Below are positions 12,501 to 21,263 of a DNA stretch of 64,000 nt, one piece after another (position 1 is the stretch's first letter; every line of letters starts with the position of its first letter). The notes below the pieces were generated by a model, which saw nothing but the letters and a program-made list of their open reading frames with translations, did no database searches and had not been told where the DNA came from. The position numbers were made by a program, and so were the translations under genes. This DNA is from Methyloceanibacter sp. (GTDB taxonomy: Bacteria; Pseudomonadota; Alphaproteobacteria; Rhizobiales; Methyloligellaceae). The stretch spans positions 42,349 to 106,348 of the forward strand of contig JASJEH010000002.1 of the NCBI GenBank assembly GCA_030064755.1, given 5' to 3'.

Positions 12501-12515
12501 ACAAGAAATTGTCAT
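9507..12515 (-). CDS. Multiheme c-type cytochrome with N-terminal cytochrome P460-like region (6 CXXCH)
   Basis: CVRCH, CMSCH, CFSCH, CALCH, CGSCH, CQSCH; N-terminal VYYSPAAIEWI...AIIVKEMFKPPAARY...YCVRCHASA resembles P460 family; true start may be one of the internal Met residues. Confidence 0.85.
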   Translation of the reverse strand: MTISCRRLLDTATVMGETPGFMHIGHGCGPAKAPSRRFDALAVVCAVLTTSILMAAGPAVHASEVQSGRMPDHCADAKPADLPLPTTQSPEGYQAQLTTFLADRRYVELGWCVDKGMAGSLVRDTGPYIDGVYYGTHPAVRVYYSPAAIEWIISDRKAPMKDGAIIVKEMFKPPAARYEGLDEKEVVAALRHWTVMVRDAAGAKDGWYWAEINRPGHEAETDVSPHLSYPAAGFGQYCVRCHASAEQQSTFSTTRNIKGLPGEPIRYRVDDSWRENAMTPHHAHALKNTQGASHTMSGPGHTGSGKMPSRLGSPNPDFVALFSPDRIANVGPIEVLPSEVGDRVVAPGKGAPGFISSDQCMSCHAGLNSQGLSGPNLFIPMSDQYGDGYNLSHYGEWRWSPMGLAGRDPIFHAQLDTEIALLEKQLSSDPEKKTKYVRRLQNLCFSCHAPMGQRQLEHDAQNLSLDPLFKREYLFLEAEDRDNPYYKYGALGRDGVSCALCHSSKSERFASNDLDRLRAYLTEVTTGRLPRGEPDEIYGPLEDDDIAAQPMKNALGLTPKHDPFIKSSRLCGSCHVVNLPNVDEPIPPDQRTMLDDLPNDPVFRPYKHTIEQATYLEWLNSAYQDEYPVYNKTPEQARSCQSCHMPESFTSADGKVHVEKVQGRLAAIQDHTHPEADHLVGADGINVRYREEGISRHKFRGLNATLLMMFEQFNDVLGVRKKDFMTGANGLAQALDGYVQQARDNTVDLDVSAESAGDNRLNVDVDITNKAGHRFPSGVGFRRAFLELLVVEEGEDGERTLWSSGKTNSVGALVDSDGRVLPTEFFVRDADGKEQYQPHHEVITREDQVQIYEELIQDVQGDFTTSFIRRHKHVKDNRLLPLGWQLRGPFPDRYPELKYYIEATHPGYDAIRDTDYTDGKGRDRVRYEITLPEGTRMEKVSARATLYYQAIPPYWLRQRFEAAPHMPATQRLYHIASHLNLDGTLLEDWKLRLASATAKPSR

Positions 12516-12653
12516 GGCCTCCTGGAATGCTCGTTCACCCTACCCGATACGATCATTCGGCATCCTGGATGACAGTCAAGTCCAAGCCCCTATTTTCATT
12601 CCCCACTGCCCTATTGTAGCCTGTGGCCCAAGAGCAGCATCTGACCCGAAGCA

Positions 12654-15072
12654 TATGGCGACTGCCAAAAAAAAGAGAGCGACAACCGCCCGCAAACGGC
12701 CGTCCAAGCCTAGACGCCGGGCGACTCCAGCAGCCGCGGCGGCCCCCGCCGACGCCGCTCCACAGCGACGCTTGCTGGAGCACCCGCTCGTCAGTCCCGT
12801 TCTTTGGACGGTTATCGCCGGCGCCCTCGCTATTGTCTGGACTCAAGGCGAGGGGCTTTATCGAGACTTCAGAGATCACTTCTTTTGGACGCCCGCGCCT
12901 TTTACGGGGGAAAGCCTAGGCATTCTCCTGGCGCGTCTGGATAACGATCCGAGTAATGAGTATTCCTCCCGCGTCCGTTCGGCGCTGGAACACCAGTTCC
13001 CGGTTGGCGCTGACGGAAATGCCAGCGTCAAGGTCAATCTTTATCCTGAAACGCTCGCACTTCCCGAATACGGAGATCTGTACAAGAATATTGCAAACGC
13101 CAACGCCGAAGGCCGGGAATGGCTCAAGGAGCAGAGAGCCGATCTGCTGATTTGGGGCAAGGCGCTACCCCAAGACAAAGAGCTGGAGCTCCGTATCATC
13201 ACGCCTGAACCGCAGGTCGAGTTGGGCACCGAACTCCCCAAGACGTACTCAGTCAGAATCCCGACTGAGTTCTCGGATCAGATCGCCGCCGCACTTGCTG
13301 GCATGGTTGCAGGAGCGGGCGCCAATGCCTGGAATCAACGTGGAGGGTATCTGTCTCCAGCGCGTGCGCAGGAGCTTGCCGGTTGGCTTACACGACTCTC
13401 GAACCTGCGAGGCGAACTCCCGGCGACGCTGGGCAATCGGACGCGCACCGAGATCGAAGCGAGAATCGATACAGCGATCGCGCAGATCGGTTCCGCGCTT
13501 GCCGCCGACGGGAGCAGCGAGATCGCCTATCAGGCAATGAGTATCGTGTTCGCCCCGAGAGGAACGGAGTCCGACGGCGGTATTCTGACTTCGGAACCAC
13601 TCCTCACCGCCGAACTCCTGGCCGACATCGTCTCTCAGTTCACCGATATCTCCGGACAGGTCAGTCCGGAACAAGCCGCACCGATACTGGCTCAGGCCCA
13701 AATGGTTTCGGAGTCATTCGCGCAGCGGCACGAGGAAGGCAAGCTAAACGATACGGAGTATGCCTATCTTTCCGGCCTCATGCTCAGTTTGAAAGGCAGG
13801 TTGGAGATACTTGTCGGGGACTTCGACGCCGCGCGCGACGATCTAAGCCAGGCTGAAAGCAAACTTGAGGACGTGCTCGCCAAGGTACCCGCTGAACAGG
13901 ACGCCTTGTCGAATGCACGCATACAAGGCCATCTGGGGACAACACAGCTCGCGCTCGCCCTGCTTGCCGACGCCGACAACGCCCCAGCGCTGCTGGATGC
14001 AAGCATCGCGAGCCTCAAGGGCGCATTGAAGAATGTTTCGTCCGAGACCGCGCCCCGAGATGCCGTCCGGCTCAACCGCCGGCTTGCAGCGGCTGAGCTG
14101 AATCGCATGACCTGGTTTCTTGACGTCGAGGCCTTGGAGCGCAGCATTGGGTACTACAGCGACGCCCTGCCTCTGCTCGTGGCCAATCAGCGCCGAGTAG
14201 TGCAGAGCAGGACAGCTCGCGATCTCTCTGCTCTTCTTACCCTAGATGCTCTGTACAGTGCAGGTCTTCCAAGCGCTCGGAAGAGCCTCGACCTCCTGGA
14301 CGAGCTGAAGGGTCAGGTCCGCGGTCAAGACTTGGTAACAGATCCTTGCGCGTCACTTGAGGGCGACCAACGCGGCCACTGCATCGATCAACGCAAGATG
14401 ATGGCGTTAGAAGATGCTGCTGCGCTTGAGCAGAGCTTCTGCCTGGCTCATTTCGCGGCCGGCTATAGGTTCGATGAGGATATGGAGACCCTCTCGAAGG
14501 GCGCGCGGGAGCACCTCACCAAGGGTCTCGACGCTTGCGAGACCTCAGCGACAGGGATGCGGGAGCTGGACAATCTGGGTGGCTGGGTGGAGACGAGCCT
14601 CTTCACTGCCGATACGTTGAACCTACTTGGCGATAGGACAAAGGACCCCGCTCCTCTCAAAGAGGCCATAGCTCTGATGGAGGATGTGCAGAGCAAGATC
14701 GAGGGCATCGACGCCCCAGCTGTGCAGGGACAAGTCGCTCTGGCCAAGGCAAGCGCGATGCGAGACTTGGGCTACCTGAAGGGCGATCCAGGTCTCATCC
14801 AAGACGCCAAAAAGATTCAGCTCTCCGTTCGCTCCACTTATTCCGGCAAAGACTACACGTTGCAGCGGAACTACGCAGACGGGCAGATCGCTTTGTCTCT
14901 GATCGACCTCGCCGAGCTCGAGAAGACAGACGAAGGTCTAGACGAAGCGATCACGCTCTTGCGTGGCTTGCTGGATCGCTACGCCAAGGGTGGCGCCAAG
15001 CTCGCGGCAGCAGATGCCGCGCGGGAACTCAAGAAGGCTCGGGAACTCCAGGCCAAGTTAGCCGCCAACTAG
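12654..15072 (+). CDS. Membrane-anchored protein with Lys/Arg-rich N-terminus and TPR-like helical C-terminus
   Basis: MATAKKKRATTARKRPSKPRRR, single TM (VLWTVIAGALAIVW), long repeat-like helical region; ATG at 12654 preferred. Confidence 0.75.
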
Positions 15073-15238
15073 CACCTCAAGTCGCAGCCAGCCGCGATTT
15101 CGACGCAAGCGCTCGAATAGGGGATTCACCCTATCGAGCCTGCCTCGCCATCTCTTTACCATCCATCATGAGAAACGGTTGGACCCCGTAGCGATTGAGA
15201 CAGGCCGCGGGAACATGCTCTCGAAGAGGAGATTGGCA

Positions 15239-15664
15239 ATGAGGCTTTGGATAGGCGCTGTTGTTGCCGTGGCGATAGCCACGACGCTCATGGTTGGCGC
15301 CGCTATGGGACACGATTCGAGAATGTTCGTGCCTGCACGGCCGGATCCCGGCAGCCCGCGATGCGTCTCGGGCAGCGTCTACGGCTATACGCTGGAAGTA
15401 TGCAATGGGAGCTACTCGGTCAGCGGCCAGAACATGACATGTCATGGACCGCTAAGTTACATCGGCGATCGCGACGTGACCGTCACGCTCCATCGCGGGC
15501 AGTGCGGCCGGCGCGGAGACTGGTACGCCGACGTTATCCAGTGCGATGGAGCACGCGAAGCGAGAAGCAAGGCAGCCCGCTTGATTGGTGCACGGTGCAC
15601 CTACTTGCCGAATGCCGACGGTCGTGCGGCGGGATTCGCAAGCACCCGCGTGGTCTTCCGCTAG
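15239..15664 (+). CDS. Secreted hypothetical protein, Cys-containing
   Basis: Signal peptide from MRLWIGAVVAVAIATTLMVGAAMG; SD (gaggag) upstream. Confidence 0.7.
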   Translation: MRLWIGAVVAVAIATTLMVGAAMGHDSRMFVPARPDPGSPRCVSGSVYGYTLEVCNGSYSVSGQNMTCHGPLSYIGDRDVTVTLHRGQCGRRGDWYADVIQCDGAREARSKAARLIGARCTYLPNADGRAAGFASTRVVFR

Positions 15665-15753
15665 GACGATGCGAGACGCTCATGACATCACACACCGCCG
15701 CTAAAGGCATTGAGCGCGCGGGCACGCCGTCGACCTCCAAGGCCATGACGGGC

Positions 15754-16407
15754 TCAGAGTTGGTCGGACCCTTCCAGGAGACCTTCGCGAAGGGCATAAC
15801 TCAACAACTCCGCCACGGAGTGAACATCGAGCTTGCGCATAAGGTTGGTGCGATGGTTGTCGACGGTTTTCAAACTCACGCCCAAGCGGCTAGCAATTTC
15901 TTTGTTCTGCAAACCCGTCGCGACCAGGCTGAGAATCTGCCGTTCGCGCGCGGTCAGCGTGCTCGCCGGTGTACCCTCCTCCAGCAACGCGACGATCTCG
16001 GGCGCAATCACTTTCGCGCCACTCAGGATCACGGGAACGCTCTCTCGCAGCTTGTCGGGATCACCCCGTTTCGCGAACAGGCCGTCCACGCCCGCGGTGA
16101 CCAGCTCACTCAGAAGGCCGAGCGACGTCAGACCCGTAAACACGATGATCCGCGTGTCGGGACTCCAGCGCCTAACCTCTTCGTAAATCTCGAGGCCTTG
16201 CGCGTAGGGCATCGCCATGTCCAAGGTCAGCAGACCAGGCTTATGCTGACGCACCAGGCTAATCGCCTCAAGGCCATCCTGTGCTTCGGCAACGATGGAA
16301 ACACCATCTACCGACGCAAGGATTTGCTTTATGCCGTCGCGTAGCAATTTATGGTCGTCCGCAACGATCGCTGTCGCGCTGATCTCCGGTAAACCGTCAT
16401 GACCCAT
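15754..16407 (-). CDS. NarL/FixJ response regulator
   Basis: Receiver domain IVADDHKLLRDGIKQIL and LuxR HTH (LTARERQILSLVATGLQNKEIASRLGVSLKTVDNHRTNLMRKL). Confidence 0.92.
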   Translation of the reverse strand: MGHDGLPEISATAIVADDHKLLRDGIKQILASVDGVSIVAEAQDGLEAISLVRQHKPGLLTLDMAMPYAQGLEIYEEVRRWSPDTRIIVFTGLTSLGLLSELVTAGVDGLFAKRGDPDKLRESVPVILSGAKVIAPEIVALLEEGTPASTLTARERQILSLVATGLQNKEIASRLGVSLKTVDNHRTNLMRKLDVHSVAELLSYALREGLLEGSDQL

Positions 16408-18492
16408 TCAGACATCCCCCGCTCGACGCGCCGGCCGTCAGCAAACACACAAGACCAATATCGTTACAGGCATTGGGTCTGGCGAAACTGTCTCGTTTTG
16501 TTAGCAGTGCTTCTGGGGGCGGTTCAAGCATGGGGCGCCTCTTCTACGCCCCTCCAGTTACAGCACAGGAATTTTCACAGTGATTTGGCGCCGCATATCC
16601 GTTACCTGATTGACGAGGATTGGGCGCTAAGCGCCGAGCAGGCCCTCAAGCTTGTTCCAACGGACGACTTCAAACCCGTGGAGACGTCCATCGTCGATTT
16701 CGGCTTCACCAAGGCCCGATTCTGGTTGTGGGCAGAGGTGCAAAACGCCTCGCGCGCGCCGGGCGCGTGGAACCTCGTGCTTAGTAATCCGCTTTCGGAC
16801 ACGCTCTCGGTCTACCTCGTCCCGATGACTGGCGAGAGGTTCGGCAAGCCCGTCGAGATACTCTCGCATAGAGCTGGAGAGGCATTCGCGGCCCGTGCGC
16901 TTGCTTACCGGAACTATGTTGCAACGTTCCGGCTCGCCCCAAACGAGCGCGCCGGGTTGCTGATCACCTACTCGTCCAAGGCCGCCACCCAGCAGCTCGT
17001 CTATGTGGAAAGCCCGGATTACTTCTTCGCACAGGTCAACCAAGAAGACATGCACAACTTCTTGGTTCTGGGTGTCCTGCTGGGTATGACCCTGGTCAGC
17101 GTCATTTATCTCACGGCCCTGCGGTCGCGGGCGGCGCTGTACTATGGCATCTATATATGTGCGGCAGCCCTCTACCTTTTCCAGACCGACGGCTACGGCT
17201 TCCAGTTCTTGTGGCCGAATTGGCCGCAGTGGAACGCCATGGCGGTGATTCCGATTGGCGCCGTATGGGCCGCTTCCGGGCTACAGTTCGCCCGCTCGTT
17301 CGTGGATGCACCGAAGAACCATCCGACGCTCAACTGGCTGTTCATTGCCGGATTGATCGCTTCGGGGTTGATGTTCATCACGTCCTTCTGGCTATTCGAA
17401 ACACCCTGGTTCAAATTCGTCGCGCTCGTGCTCGCGGTTTACTGCACGTCGCTCTACGTTGCCGCAGGTATCGCCGCCGTCCGGCGCGGCCAGGCAGGCG
17501 GGCGGTTTTTCTTTGCCGGCTCATTGATCGTTGTCGCGCCGATCTTGTTCGGGCTGACCAGCTACGCGCTGCCCGGCCAGTTTTCGCAAGACCTGATCGG
17601 CCACGGCGCACGCTACGCGCTGGGGTTGGAAGGTATCGCCTTCGCTCTTGCCATCTTCGCGAACCTGCTCGGCATCCGCCGCGAGCGGGACGAGGCTATG
17701 CGCCGCGAGATCGTGGAAACGAAGGAGAAGCTTGCTGCCATCGAGGCGTTGCAAGACGCGAAGGAGAAACACTCCCGCGCCGTGCAGCTTGCCGAACGAC
17801 GGCGCGATCAACTCGCGACGACGGCGCACGATATTCAACAACCCCTCGCCTCTCTGCGCATGGCTATGCAGCAGGTGAAGAATTTGGAGGGTCTTGATCA
17901 GGAGAAGATTGCAGGCAGCCTGTCTTACCTCGATCAGCTGATCGATCGGAACCTTCAGCAAACCCGGCCTACGGCAAGCGACCATGGCGAGATGGACGAC
18001 CATCACGCCAGCTTCGCAACCCTGTCCCAACACAAGCCGCCGGCGGAGGACTTCCCGGTTTCTGTCGTCCTCAACAATGTGGCCCGTATGTTCGAGGCAG
18101 AGGCGCACGCGAAAGGCTTAGGTTTCAGAGCGGTGCCCAGTAGTCGACAGGTGACGGCCGATCCTATTGGGCTTATGCGGATCGTCAGCAACCTCGTCTC
18201 GAATGCAGTGAAGTACACGAAGACCGGACGCATCCTGCTCGGCTGCCGCAGCGCTGGCAATCACGTGCTGATCGAGGTTCACGATACGGGACCGGGTATG
18301 ACGCAAGAAGAAGTCGACCGCGTCCTCAAGCCTTACGAGAAGGGTGAGACCGGCGGCACGGGGCTCGGTCTTGCCGTCGTCTCACGGCTTGCACGCGAAC
18401 AAGGCTTCGTTTTCGACGTGACATCGACGCCAGGGCAAGGCTCCGTGTTCAACGTTGCCGTGCCGATGGCCAAACAAGCGCGTGGTGTTTAA
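16399..18492 (+). CDS. 7TMR-DISM sensor histidine kinase
   Basis: Periplasmic DISMED2-like region, seven TM segments, HisKA (LATTAHDIQQPLASLR) and HATPase (DTGPGM, GGTGLGLAVV). Confidence 0.88.
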   Translation: MTHSDIPRSTRRPSANTQDQYRYRHWVWRNCLVLLAVLLGAVQAWGASSTPLQLQHRNFHSDLAPHIRYLIDEDWALSAEQALKLVPTDDFKPVETSIVDFGFTKARFWLWAEVQNASRAPGAWNLVLSNPLSDTLSVYLVPMTGERFGKPVEILSHRAGEAFAARALAYRNYVATFRLAPNERAGLLITYSSKAATQQLVYVESPDYFFAQVNQEDMHNFLVLGVLLGMTLVSVIYLTALRSRAALYYGIYICAAALYLFQTDGYGFQFLWPNWPQWNAMAVIPIGAVWAASGLQFARSFVDAPKNHPTLNWLFIAGLIASGLMFITSFWLFETPWFKFVALVLAVYCTSLYVAAGIAAVRRGQAGGRFFFAGSLIVVAPILFGLTSYALPGQFSQDLIGHGARYALGLEGIAFALAIFANLLGIRRERDEAMRREIVETKEKLAAIEALQDAKEKHSRAVQLAERRRDQLATTAHDIQQPLASLRMAMQQVKNLEGLDQEKIAGSLSYLDQLIDRNLQQTRPTASDHGEMDDHHASFATLSQHKPPAEDFPVSVVLNNVARMFEAEAHAKGLGFRAVPSSRQVTADPIGLMRIVSNLVSNAVKYTKTGRILLGCRSAGNHVLIEVHDTGPGMTQEEVDRVLKPYEKGETGGTGLGLAVVSRLAREQGFVFDVTSTPGQGSVFNVAVPMAKQARGV

Positions 18493-18546
18493 GGAACTCA
18501 TTCGCGATTGGCGAGAAGAAACCCTTCAGCTAGGACAGATTCCATT

Positions 18547-19047
18547 ATGACTGACGACTCCTCCTTCAAGAGCACCTGCGATCTCTACGATGAGTTTTTG
18601 GATGAGGTTCGCGTGCCGGAGCCCGTGTTCGACGACTTCGGCGGACGGATTCGTTTTCGCGGGGTGGCCGAGACGGTCAAGTGCTTCGAGGACAACTCGC
18701 GGATTAAGGATCTGGTTGCGACGGACGGACGCGGCAAGGTTCTCGTTGTCGATGCAGGGGGCAGCGTCCGTTGCGCCGTCTTGGGCGATCTCGTCGCTGG
18801 CGAAGCCCTCAAGAACGGTTGGGAGGGAATCGTGGTCTATGGCTGCGTGCGCGACAGCGCGGCTTTGGCAGAGCTCGACATTGGCATCAAGGCCCTCGGC
18901 CTCAACCCACGAAAGTCCGTCCGTCGGGGCGAAGGTAGCACAGGTCTTCGAATAGGCTTTGCGGGAATCCATGTTGACCCTGGCGACGTTATCGTTGCGG
19001 ATGAAGACGGCATGATTGTCCTGTCGGCAGACCAAGCGAGTAGCTAG
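18547..19047 (+). CDS. RraA-family protein
   Basis: TCDLYDEFLDEVRV...FGGRIRFRGVAETVKC...GGSVRCAVLGDLVAGEALKNGWEGIVVYGCVRDSAALAELDIGIKALG. Confidence 0.88.
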   Translation: MTDDSSFKSTCDLYDEFLDEVRVPEPVFDDFGGRIRFRGVAETVKCFEDNSRIKDLVATDGRGKVLVVDAGGSVRCAVLGDLVAGEALKNGWEGIVVYGCVRDSAALAELDIGIKALGLNPRKSVRRGEGSTGLRIGFAGIHVDPGDVIVADEDGMIVLSADQASS

Positions 19048-19145
19048 CCAACCAGTCCCTGGTGTGCATTGCTCCGGCAACCATTGTCCAAGCCAGCCGA
19101 CCCACGGCATGCAGCATGTGCTTCTGATACGAAACGAAGAAGAGC

Positions 19146-20492
19146 TCAGACCGCTATAGCATGACGCGCATTAGCGCCGAGGTATGCATCGAAGAGTGAT
19201 GCGATGACGCGGAGCGCGGGAGCGCCGCTCTCCGTGATACGAATCCGTCCCTGCTCTTGCGTGATAACGCCATCGCTGACCATCTGGGTCAGGTCTTCTT
19301 GTATATCTTGATACCAGTTGGGTGGATTGTTGAAGCGCCGCGCGGCCTCTTCCAAGTCAACGCTGCCCGCGCACATCAAACGCTCAATAACGTAACCCCG
19401 AAGCGCGTCTTCACCTGCAAACGCGTGGCCTTTGGCGATTGGGAGTATTCCCCCCTCCACGGCCCGGGCCCAAGCGCCGGGCTCCGCGATGTTCTGGACG
19501 TAGCCTGAGGGCGTGCGCCCGATTGATGTCGCGCCGAGACCCAAGAGCGTCTTGGCCTGATCCATGGTGTAGCCCTGAAAGTTGCGCCGCAGGTTGCCGC
19601 ATTTCACAGCGTTTGCCATCGGATCGCCTGGCAGTGCGAAGTGGTCGAGGCCGATAGCCACATATCCAGCGTCCGTTAGCGCTTTTGCGGATGCACGCGC
19701 TTGGCGCATCCGCTCGGAAGAACCAGGTAGTGCCGCCTCATCGATGAGGCGTTGCTTCTTGGCCATCCACGGCACGTGCGCGTAGCCGAATAGAGCTATT
19801 CGGTTGGGCTTCATCGAGATGCAAAGCTCAATGGTTCGAAGAAGCTTATCGACAGTTTGATGCGGCAAGCCGTAGATGAGATCGAAGTTGATGCTGCCGA
19901 CCCCTGCGTTGTGCAGCATGTCCACTGTTTGCTGAACCATTTCCGGTGGTTGAATCCGGTTGATCGCGGCTTGGACCTGGGGGTCGAATTCCTGCACCCC
20001 AATACTCGCCCGCGTGAAGCCGAGGTGTCCGATCGTCGCTACCATCTCCGCTTTTAGCGTTCTCGGATCAGTTTCGAAGGCGATTTCCGCGCCGGGAGCA
20101 AAGTCGAATGTCCTCCGGACATCGTCCATTGCGTCTTCAAGATCGCGGGGAGACAACGTTGTCGGAGTTCCGCCGCCCCAGTGTAGATGAGAGACCACTG
20201 CGCGCCCCGGCAGTCGGTCGGCGACCAAGGCGATCTCGCGTCTCAGCGTTGCCGCATACTGAGCAATCTTCTCTTCCCGCGTCGCCAGCTTCATGTTGCA
20301 TCCGCAATACCAACAGAGCTGCCGGCAGAAGGGAACATGCAGATAGAGGGACAGCGGCACGCTGAGGTCGATTGCAGCTAGCCAAGCGGCATAGTCGTCC
20401 GCCCCGACGGCATCGCTGAAATGCGGCACTGTTGGGTAGCTGGTGTAACGCGGAACGTTTCGCGTCGCGTATTTCGCCAAGGTTTCGATCAA
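19146..20492 (-). CDS. hemN: Oxygen-independent coproporphyrinogen III oxidase
   Basis: Radical SAM CRQLCWYCGC motif (CXXXCXXC), PRYTSYPTVPHF, family-typical length. Confidence 0.95.
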   Translation of the reverse strand: MIETLAKYATRNVPRYTSYPTVPHFSDAVGADDYAAWLAAIDLSVPLSLYLHVPFCRQLCWYCGCNMKLATREEKIAQYAATLRREIALVADRLPGRAVVSHLHWGGGTPTTLSPRDLEDAMDDVRRTFDFAPGAEIAFETDPRTLKAEMVATIGHLGFTRASIGVQEFDPQVQAAINRIQPPEMVQQTVDMLHNAGVGSINFDLIYGLPHQTVDKLLRTIELCISMKPNRIALFGYAHVPWMAKKQRLIDEAALPGSSERMRQARASAKALTDAGYVAIGLDHFALPGDPMANAVKCGNLRRNFQGYTMDQAKTLLGLGATSIGRTPSGYVQNIAEPGAWARAVEGGILPIAKGHAFAGEDALRGYVIERLMCAGSVDLEEAARRFNNPPNWYQDIQEDLTQMVSDGVITQEQGRIRITESGAPALRVIASLFDAYLGANARHAIAV

Positions 20493-20577
20493 AGCGCTCG
20501 CGTGTCAACGGCCTGCGGCCAGCCTTCCTAGGCCACCGCGATGGCGTGGATCCTGTTCGAATGAGAACAGGTCGTCG

Positions 20578-20591
20578 CTGATCGAGATCAA
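20578..20591. promoter_or_regulatory. FNR/FixK-like box upstream of hemN
   Basis: CTGATCGAGATCAA, one mismatch from TTGATNNNNATCAA, about 86 bp upstream of the hemN start. Confidence 0.6.
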
Positions 20592-20718
20592 GTAAGAAGG
20601 TTCACCCGAGTTATGGCTACGCGCTGCTACCAGGCAGCTTGGTGCGCCTGAACGAATGTGGCACATCGGGGGACGTGCCTGGCACTTGACTGAGTCCACC
20701 TCATCCGCTTTTGTGATC

Positions 20719-20908
20719 GCGATGGTTCTCGACGGCCAAGCGCCAAAGAGACGAAGAGGGAATACGGTGCGGCATTGCCATTTGGCGCCAAATCCGTGAC
20801 TGCCCCCGCAACTGTGAGCGGCGAGCGACCCCAAAACGACTCCACTGGGTGACAGCCCGGGAAGGATTGGGACAGCTTCGACCCGCAAGTCAGGAGACCT
20901 GCCATCGC
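20719..20908 (+). ncRNA. Cobalamin riboswitch
   Basis: Closing stem GCGATGG (20719-20725)/CCATCGC (20902-20908), GTGACTGCCCCCGCAACTGTGAGCGG core, CCACTGGGT..GCCCGGGAAGG, B12 box CAAGTCAGGAGACCTGCC. Confidence 0.96.
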
Positions 20909-21018
20909 AACCGAAACTTGACCGGGCGGGGTGCTCCGGAGGGGGAAGACTGTGATCTGCACGGCCAACGCCGTTCGACAACATGGTTCCGCCGCGCACC
21001 GCCCAATTGGAGGTGGCG

Positions 21019-21135
21019 ATGCACCGGACCGCGTTCTCGACAAAACCCCGGCTCTGTAGCGATACTTGTAGCTGCCATTCAGCGCAGATGTCTCCCGCCG
21101 TTTGGAGCGCCCTAAGGAGGGAGCTCGTCCGATGA
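21019..21135 (+). CDS. Putative small Cys-rich peptide (38 aa; possible 50 aa form from ATG 20983)
   Basis: MHRTAFSTKPRLCSDTCSCHSAQMSPAVWSALRRELVR; GGAGGT SD at 21009; stop overlaps next ATG (ATGA). Confidence 0.4.
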   Translation: MHRTAFSTKPRLCSDTCSCHSAQMSPAVWSALRRELVR

Positions 21136-21263
21136 GGCGGCAGCCGTCGGCCAAGGCGTCCACGCGCATCACCTGCTTGACCGAAATCAGCGAGAAAAGC
21201 TTGGTTGCGGGCGCACTTGGCTTGTCAGCCTTGCTTTGGCTCGCGATCTGGGCGGTGATCTGA
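21132..21263 (+). CDS. Putative small single-TM protein (43 aa)
   Basis: MRRQPSAKASTRITCLTEISEKSLVAGALGLSALLWLAIWAVI; AAGGAGG upstream; TGATG overlap with the ATPase start. Confidence 0.6.
   Translation: MRRQPSAKASTRITCLTEISEKSLVAGALGLSALLWLAIWAVI

Noticed and set aside
20849-21115. 88-aa plus-strand ORF in the riboswitch leader (MTAREGLGQLRPASQ...)
   Set aside because: Starts inside the riboswitch core and has no family resemblance; a different frame from the two coupled small ORFs, which have SDs and stop/start overlaps.
20505-21172. Minus-strand ORFs of 164 and 181 aa across the riboswitch
   Set aside because: Antisense to a structured RNA; no recognisable protein features.
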